Below are positions 43,326 to 52,900 of a DNA stretch of 64,000 nucleotides, piece by piece. The first letter of the stretch is position 1. Each line of letters starts with the position of its first letter. Source of the DNA: Paenalcaligenes sp052103955. GTDB taxonomy: Bacteria; Pseudomonadota; Gammaproteobacteria; Burkholderiales; Burkholderiaceae_B. The position numbers and the translations under genes were made by a program. The stretch covers positions 25,673 through 89,672 of the forward strand of contig JBQELO010000015.1 of the NCBI GenBank assembly GCA_052103955.1, in the 5' to 3' direction. Below the pieces are notes generated by a model, which saw only the letters and a program-made list of their open reading frames with translations, did no database searches and had not been told where the DNA came from.

Positions 43326-43805
43326 ATGGATATTCGAGTAGGACAGGGTTTTGATGTGCACGCTCTGGTAGAGGGACGTGACTTGATTATTGGTGGTGTA
43401 ACCATTCCCCACACGCATGGCTTGGCAGGGCATTCAGATGCTGATGTGTTGCTGCATGCCGTAACTGATGCACTGTTAGGTGCCGCGGCGTTGGGGGATA
43501 TAGGTAGACACTTCCCCGATACTGACCCTCGCTATAAAGGGGCGGACAGCCGAGTCTTATTGCGCGATGCGATGGCGTTAGTGGCGGGCTTGGGATGGAA
43601 GGTGGTGAACGTGGATGCCACAGTGCATGCACAAGCACCCAAAATTGGCCCTCACGCGGCCGCGATGGTGGCGAATATTGCAGCCGACCTTGCTCTGGAT
43701 ACAGACAGGGTGAATATCAAAGCCAAAACGAATGAAGAATTAGGCTATTTGGGGCGCAAAGAGGGTATTGCCGCCACAGTCGCTGTATTGCTGTGGCGTG
43801 ATTAA
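43326..43805 (+). CDS. ispF: 2-C-methyl-D-erythritol 2,4-cyclodiphosphate synthase
   Basis: A 159-aa MEP-pathway enzyme that acts as a trimer. Seen: RVGQGFDVHAL with the zinc ligands Asp and His, HSDADVLLHAVTDALLGAA with the third zinc ligand, and IKAKTNEELGYLGRKEGIAA at the C-terminus. The length is normal. It converges on the sensor kinase gene with only six bases between the stops and no terminator visible. Confidence 0.96.
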   Translation: MDIRVGQGFDVHALVEGRDLIIGGVTIPHTHGLAGHSDADVLLHAVTDALLGAAALGDIGRHFPDTDPRYKGADSRVLLRDAMALVAGLGWKVVNVDATVHAQAPKIGPHAAAMVANIAADLALDTDRVNIKAKTNEELGYLGRKEGIAATVAVLLWRD

Positions 43806-43811
43806 CCCCTT

Positions 43812-45203
43812 TTAGGATGCGCTGCGCTTTAGGCGTGGAATAGTGATGCGTACTAACAAGCCTTGGGGCGGATGAGAAATCAGCTCCAAGGTGCCATTAA
43901 CATGGCCAAGGAGGCGTTCAACAATGGAGAGTCCCAAACCAGCACCGCTTACCCCAGTTCTTGCGGTTTCACCACGAGAAAATGGGCGCAGCAAACGTTG
44001 TACCTCATGTGGCTCAATCCCAACCCCTTGGTCTTCTACCGTAATCTCAATGCTATTGCCGCGTGTTGAGGCGGTAAGGTAGATATTGGCTTGATTGGTT
44101 AAGGGGCTGCGACCATAACGCCTAGCATTTTCAATCAGGTTGCTGACTATACGTTTTAGGTCGTTTGCTTGTATACGAGCAAAAAGAGCGGTTTCAATTT
44201 CTGCTGTTAGGTTGCCACCTAGGCTTTCAGTATGAGAGCGTTCTCTATCGATCAGTTCTTGTAGAGCATGGGATACATCAATACCCTCTTCGGGTACGGC
44301 ACCCGCTGGTCTAGCGTATTCCATCAATTGACCAATACTGTGGTCAATCTGCGCCAAGTCTTCGTCAATCGCATGGCGTGTTTCATCACTGACGTTGCTC
44401 AGCTCAATTTCCAGACGCATACGTGCCAGCGGTGTGCGTAAGTCGTGCGAGATACCGGCCAGCATGATTTCCCTATCGGCCTCTGCTTGGCGTATATCGC
44501 GTGCCATACGGTTAAAGGCAACGTTCAATTCACGAATTTCGTTGGGGCCGCGCTCAGGCAGAGGGGAAGGGGTTTCACCTCTGGCCAATTGCTGCGCTAC
44601 TTTGGCAAGTCTTGCTAAGGGGTGATTCACAAAGCGTACACTGACGGCAGCACCAATTAATGCTAGTAGTAAGGCGGTAATTGCCCATCCTAGCCATTCA
44701 GGACCAGCGGTAAGTGTTAATTGCTCTCTATCAAAAACCAGCCAGTACTTGTCGTCGTTGATATCAAAAGATACCCAGATGCCGGGCATCTGGTTGACCG
44801 ACCACATCACCAAGGTTTGGCTACCTAAACCGGCGCGGATTTCTCGGTAGACCTCTTGCCAGTAATTAGAACGTTGTAGTGGCTCAAGCGTATCGTTGCT
44901 ATCACGTGGTTGTACACGTAAGCCTTCTTTGGTAGCTAGGTCTAAAAGTAAGGCAGGACGCACATGCGGCGGTGCATACATGAGTGCTGAGCGAGTGATA
45001 CTTACTGCTGTGGTCACTCGTTGGGCCATCTGTCGGGCACGTGGGCCTTCTTCCATACTGAAAAAAACTTGCAGCCATGCGCCCAAGCTGATGAGCATCA
45101 ATGCAGCAAGTAATAAGAAGGAACGACTAAAAAGGCCAAGAGAAAAACCAGATCGCTGCTGCGATCTGGCTTGTGTGGAAGATGGCTGGGGTGACGTGTA
45201 CAT
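43812..45203 (-). CDS. envZ: Sensor histidine kinase, EnvZ-like
   Basis: A 463-aa inner-membrane sensor kinase. Seen: helix 1 at about 25-48, a periplasmic domain of about 120 residues, helix 2 at about 170-190, a HAMP domain (190-245), the phospho-acceptor His253 in AGISHDLRTPLARMRLEIE, the N-box NLIENARRYG, and G-boxes DQGVGIEP and GAGLGLSIVERL. It lies 14 bases after the OmpR-type regulator gene and is its cognate kinase. The symbol is by best resemblance; RisS-type naming in Bordetella relatives is also possible. Confidence 0.88.
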   Translation of the reverse strand: MYTSPQPSSTQARSQQRSGFSLGLFSRSFLLLAALMLISLGAWLQVFFSMEEGPRARQMAQRVTTAVSITRSALMYAPPHVRPALLLDLATKEGLRVQPRDSNDTLEPLQRSNYWQEVYREIRAGLGSQTLVMWSVNQMPGIWVSFDINDDKYWLVFDREQLTLTAGPEWLGWAITALLLALIGAAVSVRFVNHPLARLAKVAQQLARGETPSPLPERGPNEIRELNVAFNRMARDIRQAEADREIMLAGISHDLRTPLARMRLEIELSNVSDETRHAIDEDLAQIDHSIGQLMEYARPAGAVPEEGIDVSHALQELIDRERSHTESLGGNLTAEIETALFARIQANDLKRIVSNLIENARRYGRSPLTNQANIYLTASTRGNSIEITVEDQGVGIEPHEVQRLLRPFSRGETARTGVSGAGLGLSIVERLLGHVNGTLELISHPPQGLLVRITIPRLKRSAS

Positions 45204-45217
45204 ACCTCAAGTCTAGA

Positions 45218-45952
45218 TTAGTTTCCGCCGTCCGGTATAAATACATAGCCTAGTCCCCACACAGTTTGGATGAAGATGGGTTTAGATGGGTTGGGCTCTA
45301 TAAGTTTACGCAAACGGGAGATCTGTACGTCCAGACTGCGGTCAAAGGCTTCATATTCACGACCACGGGCCAATTCCATTAGCTTGTCGCGAGACAGAGG
45401 GATTTTGGGGTGACGTGCAAACACTTTCAGAACCGAGAACTCGCCAGTAGTAATAGGCACTACTTCTTCGCCTTTGGTTAACGTGCGAGTAGAAAGGTTC
45501 AGAGTGTAAGGACCAAACTCTATGGATTCGTTTTCTTGGCTAGGCGCACCGGGGTGTTCTTCAGTGCCGCGTCTACGCAAAATGGCGTTCACGCGTGCTA
45601 GCAATTCGCGAGGGTTAAAAGGTTTGATGAGGTAGTCATCAGCACCCATTTCCAAGCCTACGATACGGTCGATTTCCTCGGCTTTTGCGGTAAGCATAAT
45701 GATGGGCGTGTTATCATGCCCACCACGTAAGCGGCGACAAATTGATAGGCCATCTTCACCTGGAAGCATCAGGTCTAGTACCAGCAGATCAAAATGTTCG
45801 CGCTGCCAGAGTTTGGACATTTCTTTGCCATCCTCAGCAACAAAAACATTAAAACCTTGTTCCGAGAGATAACGGCGCAGTAGATCGCGCAGTCGGGGAT
45901 CATCGTCAACGACGAGAATTTTACGGGATAAAGGTTGTGCTTGTGTATTCAT
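45218..45952 (-). CDS. ompR: OmpR-family response regulator
   Basis: A 244-aa two-domain regulator. The receiver has the acidic pocket VVDDD, phospho-acceptor Asp60 (LLVLDLMLPGEDG), a T in IIMLTAKAEE and the Lys in YLIKPFNPRELLARV. The C-terminal winged helix has RDKLMELARGREYEAFDRSLDVQ-type recognition features (SLDVQISRLRKLIE). Very OmpR-like throughout. It is first gene of the pair with the EnvZ-like kinase. A porin with TACTTA repeats upstream (19433-19482) is a plausible target. Confidence 0.92.
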   Translation of the reverse strand: MNTQAQPLSRKILVVDDDPRLRDLLRRYLSEQGFNVFVAEDGKEMSKLWQREHFDLLVLDLMLPGEDGLSICRRLRGGHDNTPIIMLTAKAEEIDRIVGLEMGADDYLIKPFNPRELLARVNAILRRRGTEEHPGAPSQENESIEFGPYTLNLSTRTLTKGEEVVPITTGEFSVLKVFARHPKIPLSRDKLMELARGREYEAFDRSLDVQISRLRKLIEPNPSKPIFIQTVWGLGYVFIPDGGN

Positions 45953-46174
45953 AATGAAGGTGACTGGCTCCGTGTTGTTCGCATCAGGGCTGTTTCAGAA
46001 ATTTAACTGATTCAGACTCGTGGGTACGAAATGTTAGGGGAAGACCATCGCGAAACGCCGTGTTTTCTAAGGCCGCTAGAGTGCAATTTTATAGATGTAA
46101 CAGTGCTTGTAAAGCCTTTCTCGTAATTGTTTTGTAGTTCTTTGTTAATGACAGAAAAGACGTAAAATAGCACT

Positions 46175-46951
46175 ATGCAAGTACATATTTTGGCTTTAGA
46201 AACATCAACATCAGTTTGTGGAGTCGCCTTGTTAAGCCAACAAGGTGAAACGACACAGCTATACGTACGTCGTCATGAAGGCAGCAGCGAGCACGCCGAA
46301 TTTCTGCTACCTATGGTAGAAGAAGTGTTGGCAGAAGCAGGCGTAAAACGGCATGAAATCTCAGCAATAGCCTTTGGGCAAGGCCCTGGTGGCTTTACTG
46401 GACTGCGCGTGGCCTGTGGTGTGGCGCAAGGTTTGGCTTTCGCATTGGATTGCCCCGTCGTACCCATTCCATCGTTATTAGCGGTTGCTGAAGCACTAGA
46501 AAAAGTACCCGGACAACTGGAAGTGGTGGCCATAGATGCTAGGATGCAAGAGCTTTATGTGGCGGCGTATCGCTACGAGGAAGAGCGTAAAAACTGGTAT
46601 TCTTGTTACAATTCGTTACTAATAGACGTTCAGGTTTTACCTGATTGGTTGATGTACATACGTAATCAAGAAAATGAAGCAGGTACCATTCGAGTAAGTG
46701 GTGACGCTATAGCGGCGTTTCCTGACTTGGTGGCTACATTGCAGAATATGCCTAGTGTACAGCTAACAGAGGCATCAAAACCGGATGTTGAGGCAATTGC
46801 GTATCTGGGTTTGAATGCGTATCTGGCTGGTGAGGGTATAGCGCCAGAACTGGCAGCCCCCAGCTACGTGCGCGATAAAGTAGCATTCACCACAGCAGAA
46901 AGAGAACAGGGGTTGGGCGGTAACCCTGCTGCAGTCTGGCGCCCCGTGTGA
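46175..46951 (+). CDS. tsaB: tRNA threonylcarbamoyladenosine biosynthesis protein TsaB
   Basis: A 258-aa ASKHA-fold protein that partners TsaD in making t6A37 of ANN-reading tRNAs. Seen: ILALETSTSVCGVAL at the N-terminus, SSEHAEFLLPMVEEVL, and FGQGPGGFTGLRVACGVAQG. It is followed by rimI, a common pairing. The ATG at 46175 is 29 bases after a possible AT-rich promoter (TTGTTA, TAAAAT). Confidence 0.94.
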   Translation: MQVHILALETSTSVCGVALLSQQGETTQLYVRRHEGSSEHAEFLLPMVEEVLAEAGVKRHEISAIAFGQGPGGFTGLRVACGVAQGLAFALDCPVVPIPSLLAVAEALEKVPGQLEVVAIDARMQELYVAAYRYEEERKNWYSCYNSLLIDVQVLPDWLMYIRNQENEAGTIRVSGDAIAAFPDLVATLQNMPSVQLTEASKPDVEAIAYLGLNAYLAGEGIAPELAAPSYVRDKVAFTTAEREQGLGGNPAAVWRPV

Positions 46952-46971
46952 TGACGACAAGGATGCTGAGC

Positions 46972-47433
46972 ATGACCCATGCAGTAAACATTCGAGAAAT
47001 GAAACTGGCTGATGTGGCGGTGGTGGCAGGAATAGAAGCCCAGGTGCAGCAGTTTCCTTGGAACGAGGCTAATTTTCGTGACAGCTACCTAGCCTGTCAT
47101 GTGATGCTTGTTGCTGAAGTTCAAGATAGCGTTGTGGGGTTTATGGTCATCATGATGGGGCCAGATGTGGGTGAGCTGCTGCTTATTGGCGTAGCCCCCG
47201 ACTGGCAATCTCAAGGGGTGGGTTCCACGTTACTTGAGGCCGGAGAGCAGTTGGTGCGTCAAAAAGGTAGAGAAGCGTTGCTGCTGGAAGTTCGACGTTC
47301 TAATCAACAAGCACAAGTGTTTTATGCGGCGCGTGGTTATTGCCAAATAGGCATGCGCAAGAATTACTATCCATTAGATGAGCAGCAGCGTGAAGATGCG
47401 TTGTTGCTGCAAAAAGATTTAGGCGTAGAGTAG
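46972..47433 (+). CDS. rimI: Ribosomal protein S18-alanine N-acetyltransferase
   Basis: A 153-aa GNAT-fold acetyltransferase. Several in-frame starts exist (46948 GTG, 46951, 46963, 46972); 46972 has AAGGA eight bases upstream and gives the usual MTHAVNIREMKLADV start. Seen: EAQVQQFPWNEANFRDSY, the acetyl-CoA loop VAPDWQSQGVGSTLL, and LEVRRSNQQAQVFYAARGY. It follows tsaB by 20 bases. Confidence 0.92.
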   Translation: MTHAVNIREMKLADVAVVAGIEAQVQQFPWNEANFRDSYLACHVMLVAEVQDSVVGFMVIMMGPDVGELLLIGVAPDWQSQGVGSTLLEAGEQLVRQKGREALLLEVRRSNQQAQVFYAARGYCQIGMRKNYYPLDEQQREDALLLQKDLGVE

Positions 47434-47435
47434 TT

Positions 47436-48368
47436 ATGGACGTTTCAACCTCATCAGGTGTGGTATTGAACTCTGTACAGCTGGCTTGGTTGCAAGAGCT
47501 GGGGATAGAGCGTACGCATTTGCATAGGTTGGGGGCGAGTGTTGCCAGTGCCGCTGTGAATCGTACTGCAGCGGGGCAGGCCACCGCACCAACGACTGCT
47601 ACGCCAGAAGCGTCGGTGGCGACAACTGCTGCAACTGTGCCAGGAGTTGTGGCTGCTCCTGCACCTATGGCTATCCCTCAAACAGAGGGTGGGTTGCAGG
47701 CGGCTATTCAGGCGTTACGTAAGGCGGCTGGCATACGACAAAACACACGTGCTGACACCGAGTCTGACACGGAAAGTGCAGCGGCTCCTGCGAAAATTCC
47801 TGATACTTTTGAGGCATTAAAAGAGGCTGTGCATCAGTGCCAAGCGTGTGGATTGCATCAGATGCGGTCACAGGCAGTTTTTGGCAAAGGGCAGCAACAA
47901 GCGCGATGGCTGGTGTTGGCAGATGCGCCTGGTGATGTGGACGATAGGCATGGTATTGCCTTTGATGGTCAGGCAGGCGAGCTATTGCAAGCGATGTTGA
48001 CCAGTGTGGGACTCAATGAGGCTGAACACTGTTTCATTACGCATTTGGTGAAATGTAGGCCACTGAATAATCGACAGCCTGAGGCTGAAGAGGTTAGTGC
48101 CTGTAGCCCTTATACGCTCAAACAGATTGAACTGGTGCAACCAGCATATATTTTGGTGTTAGGCCAGTTAGCCGCGAATCAACTGTTGAATAACAGCAGC
48201 GACATAGAAGAGTTGCGCGAGAAAGTGCACCACTGGCAATCGCCAGAGGGCAAGTCTATACCGTTGATTGTGACTTACCATCCAGCGGCGTTGCTATTAC
48301 GTCCGCAACATAAAGCCAATGCGTGGCGTGACCTAGCATTGGTTAAAGCCCTGAATCAACAGGGCTAA
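47436..48368 (+). CDS. Uracil-DNA glycosylase, family-4-like (Fe-S)
   Basis: A 310-aa protein. Residues 1-125 are a low-complexity Ala/Thr/Pro-rich N-terminal region; the UDG domain follows. Four cysteines fit the family-4 [4Fe-4S] cluster: CQACG, then KCRPLNN and SACSPYT. The uracil-binding motif 1, usually GEAPG...G.PFVG.AG, reads ADAPGDVDDRHGIAFDGQAG, with Asp for the conserved Glu and Asp in place of Val in FVG. Motif 2 is TYHPAALLLRP. It starts two bases after rimI, so it is likely co-transcribed. It probably removes uracil from DNA, but the altered motif leaves doubt about activity. Confidence 0.85.
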   Translation: MDVSTSSGVVLNSVQLAWLQELGIERTHLHRLGASVASAAVNRTAAGQATAPTTATPEASVATTAATVPGVVAAPAPMAIPQTEGGLQAAIQALRKAAGIRQNTRADTESDTESAAAPAKIPDTFEALKEAVHQCQACGLHQMRSQAVFGKGQQQARWLVLADAPGDVDDRHGIAFDGQAGELLQAMLTSVGLNEAEHCFITHLVKCRPLNNRQPEAEEVSACSPYTLKQIELVQPAYILVLGQLAANQLLNNSSDIEELREKVHHWQSPEGKSIPLIVTYHPAALLLRPQHKANAWRDLALVKALNQQG

Positions 48369-48382
48369 AACTCAACTAGCTG

Positions 48383-49702
48383 TTATTCGCAGCGGTGGCG
48401 GCTTAGTGCGCGGCCATGGCCTTTTTGGCCAATTTGTCGACGCAACTGTGGGAACTTGTTGTGGTTATGATGGCTCCAGCGTATAAACAGCAGCATCAGA
48501 GACGCTACCAGCAAGCCAAAGATCACAATAATCACGTTGATAGGCAGGTTTAGCCACAGCATTAAGCTGTACATCGCCAACATCAACAAGATGTTCAATT
48601 GCTCATTAAAGTTCTGTACCGCAATGGAGTGGCCGGCTGACAAGAGCACGTGGCCACGGTGTTGCAGCAAAGCATTCATAGGCACCACAAAGAAACCAGA
48701 CAAGGCGCCAATCATGAGTAGTAATGTATAGACAGCCCAAGGCGAATAAACCACAGGCATCAATAACACTACTAAGCCCATTAATACGCCCATAGGCAGC
48801 ACTTTAAGAGAGTGGCGCAGCGGAATATGGCCCGCACAGACGGCGCCAATCACTGTACCGAAGGCAGCAACCCCCATCAAAATAGTGGCTTCGTCTAGCG
48901 TATAGCCTAAATGCTGAGCACCCCACTCAATCACAATCAATTGCAAGGTTGCGCCAGCACCCCAGAATAAGGTGGTTACCGCTAGCGAGATTTGGCCCAG
49001 TTTGTCGCGCCACAGCACAAGCACGTAAAAACGGAAGTCACGCAGCAGGGCAATGGGGTTGGTTTTTTGTTTGGGGTATTGAATGTTGGTGTTGGGGATC
49101 ATCAAGTTACATAGCGCTGCAGCAATATAAATACAGCCTATGACTAGGATCGCTATTTCGGCACGGTTTTGTGCAATGGCCGTAATACCTGGTACTTGTT
49201 GCAGGTGGTGATATACCTCTGGGGTAATCAGTACACCGCCTAATACCGTACCAACAATAATGGACAATACGGTTAGCCCTTCAATCCAACTATTGCCCTT
49301 CACTAGATCGTGTGGGGGCAGCATCTCAGTAACAATACCGTATTTAGCCGGAGAGTATGCGGCGGCGCCAATCCCTACCAAGGTGTAGGCAAAGAAAATG
49401 GTGAACAGCTGTACGGATGCGTCGTTAGAAATGAACTGATAGGCAAACATCAGGGCACAGCCCAAGATTTTTACCGAGTTGGTGATGAACATGACCCGCC
49501 CTTTAGGGTAGGCGTCGGCAAATGCACCAACAAAGGCTGCTAGCACCACATAGGCCAGAGCAAACCACCATTTCATCATGGGAAGCATCCAACTCGGACC
49601 TTGCAGGTCAGCAATCAGGGCAAATGCTGCAATCAGCAAGGCGTTGTCGGCAATGGACGACAGCGCTTGTGCGCCCATGACTAGATAAAAACCTCGTTTC
49701 AA
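48383..49702 (-). CDS. lplT: MFS transporter, lysophospholipid transporter LplT-like
   Basis: A 439-aa, 12-helix major facilitator protein. The N-terminus (MGAQALSSIADNALLIAAF) and FADAYPKGRVMFITNSVK match LplT, which flips lysophosphatidylethanolamine across the inner membrane for re-acylation. In E. coli lplT is next to the acyltransferase gene aas; no such gene is here, so the acylation partner must be elsewhere or absent. It converges with the UDG gene at a distance of 14 bases. Confidence 0.86.
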   Translation of the reverse strand: MKRGFYLVMGAQALSSIADNALLIAAFALIADLQGPSWMLPMMKWWFALAYVVLAAFVGAFADAYPKGRVMFITNSVKILGCALMFAYQFISNDASVQLFTIFFAYTLVGIGAAAYSPAKYGIVTEMLPPHDLVKGNSWIEGLTVLSIIVGTVLGGVLITPEVYHHLQQVPGITAIAQNRAEIAILVIGCIYIAAALCNLMIPNTNIQYPKQKTNPIALLRDFRFYVLVLWRDKLGQISLAVTTLFWGAGATLQLIVIEWGAQHLGYTLDEATILMGVAAFGTVIGAVCAGHIPLRHSLKVLPMGVLMGLVVLLMPVVYSPWAVYTLLLMIGALSGFFVVPMNALLQHRGHVLLSAGHSIAVQNFNEQLNILLMLAMYSLMLWLNLPINVIIVIFGLLVASLMLLFIRWSHHNHNKFPQLRRQIGQKGHGRALSRHRCE

Positions 49703-49760
49703 AATTTTTCCTTATTGGTAGCCTTACTAGCATTGTAAGGCATGCGCTTAGCCCTGTAGG

Positions 49761-49780
49761 TCATACTAGGCGCGGTATGA
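49761..49780. promoter_or_regulatory. Short inverted repeat upstream of lplT/smc
   Basis: TCATAC and GTATGA flank the GC-rich TAGGCGCG in the divergent lplT-smc intergenic region. A possible operator; no regulator is suggested. Confidence 0.25.
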
Positions 49781-49841
49781 TGCAAAATTGAAGCCAAAGA
49801 GCCAAATCATATATCAGTATCAATATTTTGATGAGTAGAAT

Positions 49842-49869
49842 TTGGCGCGGGCGCTGTGTGCGGTATCAT
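49842..49869 (+). promoter_or_regulatory. Candidate promoter for smc
   Basis: TTGGCG (49842-49847), a 16-base spacer and TATCAT (49864-49869), about 95 bases before the smc start. Confidence 0.45.
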
Positions 49870-49964
49870 TACGTTTTTGGCTTTTAGCATCACAATGGAA
49901 TTGGTGTGTTTGTGCCAATTGGGTGATGTTGCAAGCTCTTCGCTAACGCTTGTTTATTGAACTT

Positions 49965-52900
49965 GTGCGTTTAACTCAAATAAAACTTGCCGGATTCAAG
50001 TCGTTTGTAGACTCCACTGTGATACCTACTCCTAGTCAGTTAGTAGGGGTGGTGGGGCCAAATGGCTGTGGGAAATCCAATATTATTGACGCCGTACGGT
50101 GGGTGTTGGGTGAAACCCGAGCCTCAGAGCTGCGCGGCGAGTCCATGCAGGACGTTATCTTTAATGGCAGTGGCAATAGGCGTCCTTCGGCTAGGGCGTC
50201 TGTAGAGTTGGTTTTTGATAACAGCGAAGGCCGTGTAGGTGGGCAATGGAACACCTATAGCGAGATCTCGGTAGGCCGTGTGCTAACGCGAGATGGCAAT
50301 AGCAGCTATTACATCAATAACCAGCAAGTTCGTAGACGAGATATTCACGATATCTTCTTGGGTACTGGCTTAGGGGCCAGAGGCTACGCCATTATTGGTC
50401 AGGGCATGATCAATAGGTTGATTGAGGCCAAGCCAGAAGAACTACGTGTGTATCTGGAGGAAGCCGCTGGCGTATCGCGCTATAAAGAGCGCCGCAAGGA
50501 AACCGAAAGTAGGCTTGCTGATACGCGTGAAAACCTGACGCGTCTTGATGACATCATGAGCGAGTTGGACGATCAGCTAGAGCGTCTACATAAACAAGCC
50601 GAAGTGGCGATGCACTATAAGTCGCTGCAAGAAGAGGGCGAGCTGAAACAGCATTTGCTGTGGTTGCAGCGTGAAAGCAGTGCTAAAGATGACCAACAGA
50701 AAAAAAGCGTAGCCATTGAGCAGGCGCAAACGGATGTAGAGGCCGCGATTGGCGGCTTACGTTCGGTAGAGGCACAGCTAGAAACGCTACGTCAATCGCA
50801 CTTTGATGAGGGCGATGCCGTACATAAAGCACAAGCAGCGGTGTACGAAGCGGGATCCAGAGTCAGTAGCTTAGAAGCAGAAATTCGCCACGTACAAGAC
50901 ACGCGTAATCGTATGCAAAGCAGGCGCTCACAGTTGGGGGCGCAGCAGCAGGAATGGCAGGAGCAGCAAGAGTATTGTGTGGCTGAGCTAGAAGAATTGG
51001 CGGCACAACAAGAAGAAGCGGCTATACGTGTAGCCGAAGCTGAAGCGGCTACTGAGCATGCGCAAGGGCTATTGCCTGAGCGCGAGGCACAGTTGCAAGA
51101 GTTATCGGCACGCCGAGATGGTTTACGTCACCAAGTAGCGCGTATAGAGCAAAGCCTAGCGGTGCGTGCGCAGGCAGTACAAGATATGCAGCGTCAGCGC
51201 CAGCAGTTGCTGTTGCGCAAAGAGCGCTTGGAAAAAGAGCGTGCCGATCATCAAGGGCCTGACGATCAGGCATTGCAGCGCTTAGAGGGCGAAAAACAAT
51301 TGCAGTCTCAGCAATTGGCTAGTGCTCAACACGCATTGCAGGAGCAAGAAAGTATCTTGCCCCGTCATGAGGCGGCGCGAGCAGAGTCGCAGCAGGTACT
51401 GCAGCAACATCAGTCAGAACACGCTAGGTTAGAGGCCCGATTAAGTGCGTTGGTGCAATTGCAGGAAGATGTGCAGCGCCAAGATAAATTAGAGCCGTGG
51501 CTAGAAAAGCAGGGCTTGGCCAGTGGTAGTCGTTTATGGCAGCAGTTGGGTATAGAGCCCGGTTGGGAAACGGCCGTAGAAGCTGTACTGCGTGACCGCG
51601 TTGCTGCGGTATCTGTCGCTGATTTAAAAGCGTTGAAGTCTGTTTTAAGCTCGGAACCTCCGGCTAGGGTTGAGTTTTATAGTTTGCCCTCGCTAGCCCC
51701 TACGGGTGTGGTGCCTGCAGACAGTTTGCTGACTAAATTGCGTTTACCTAACCCTGCGTTGCAGCAACTGCTGCAAGCATGGTTGGGGCATATAGTGGTG
51801 TGCGATAGTTTGGAGCAGGCTTGGAGCAAGGTGGCACAGCTGGAATCAGGCCATGTGTTGGTGTGTCCGGAAGGGCATCTACTAGATCAGTACTCTGTGC
51901 GATTCTATGCCCCCGATGATGCGCAAGCTGGGATTCTGGCGCGTCAGCAAGAAATTGTGAATCTGCAAAAACAGTTACGTGCAAGCCAGTTGGACGTAGA
52001 GCAATACAAAGAAAGTGAGCAAAAAGCCCATCAAGGTTGGCAACAGGTATCGCAGCAGTTACCCGGTTTGCGGCTGCGCGTGGGCGAATTAACTGAACGT
52101 TTGCATACGGTGCAGCTAGAGCATGCCCGCTTGCGCCAAGAAGCTGAGCAAAGTAGCGATAGGCTGCAACGCTTATCCACTGAGTTAATAGAGCTGAGCC
52201 AGTCTGAGGAAGAACTGGTCGCGAGTTTTGAAGAGTCTGAATTACAAGCAGAGGAATTACAGGCTCAACGGGAAGAATTGCAAGAGCAGTTAGAAGAGCA
52301 AGAAGATCACTTAGAGCGCCTTAGCGCTGAGCTGCAAGAAATACGCCAGCAATGGCGTGATAGAGAGCATCAGAGCCAAGAGAGCCGTCACCAAGAAAGG
52401 CTGTTGCAAGCGCGAATAGAAGAGTTGTCGCGTACGCAGCGTTTAGCACGAGAGCAGCTAGAGCGAGCAGAAGCCGAATTGTCGGGCTTGCAAGGTGAGC
52501 TGACGGTGATGGATGTGGATGTGGCTCAAGAAAGTCTGCAAGAAGCCTTGACGCTACGTGCTGAAAAAGAAGAATACCTTTCTGTTGCGCGTACACGTTT
52601 AGAGCATGTGGCAAGTAGTTTAAAAGCGGCTGAATCTGAGCGTACGCGTCTAGAGCAAGTGGTAGAGCCGCTGCGCCAGAAAGTCACTGAATTACAGTTG
52701 CAAGAACAAGCGGCAAGGTTGTCGGTAGAGCAGTTCACAGAAATGCTGGATGAGCGTAATGTGAATAGGCAGGCGCTGCGTGAATTACTGCAAGATAAAC
52801 CCGAGTCATGGCAGCGTCTTGGGTGGCTGCAGACCGAGGTACAGCGTATTTCCAGACAGATAGATGCGTTGGGTGCGGTGAACTTGGCGGCGTTAGAAGA

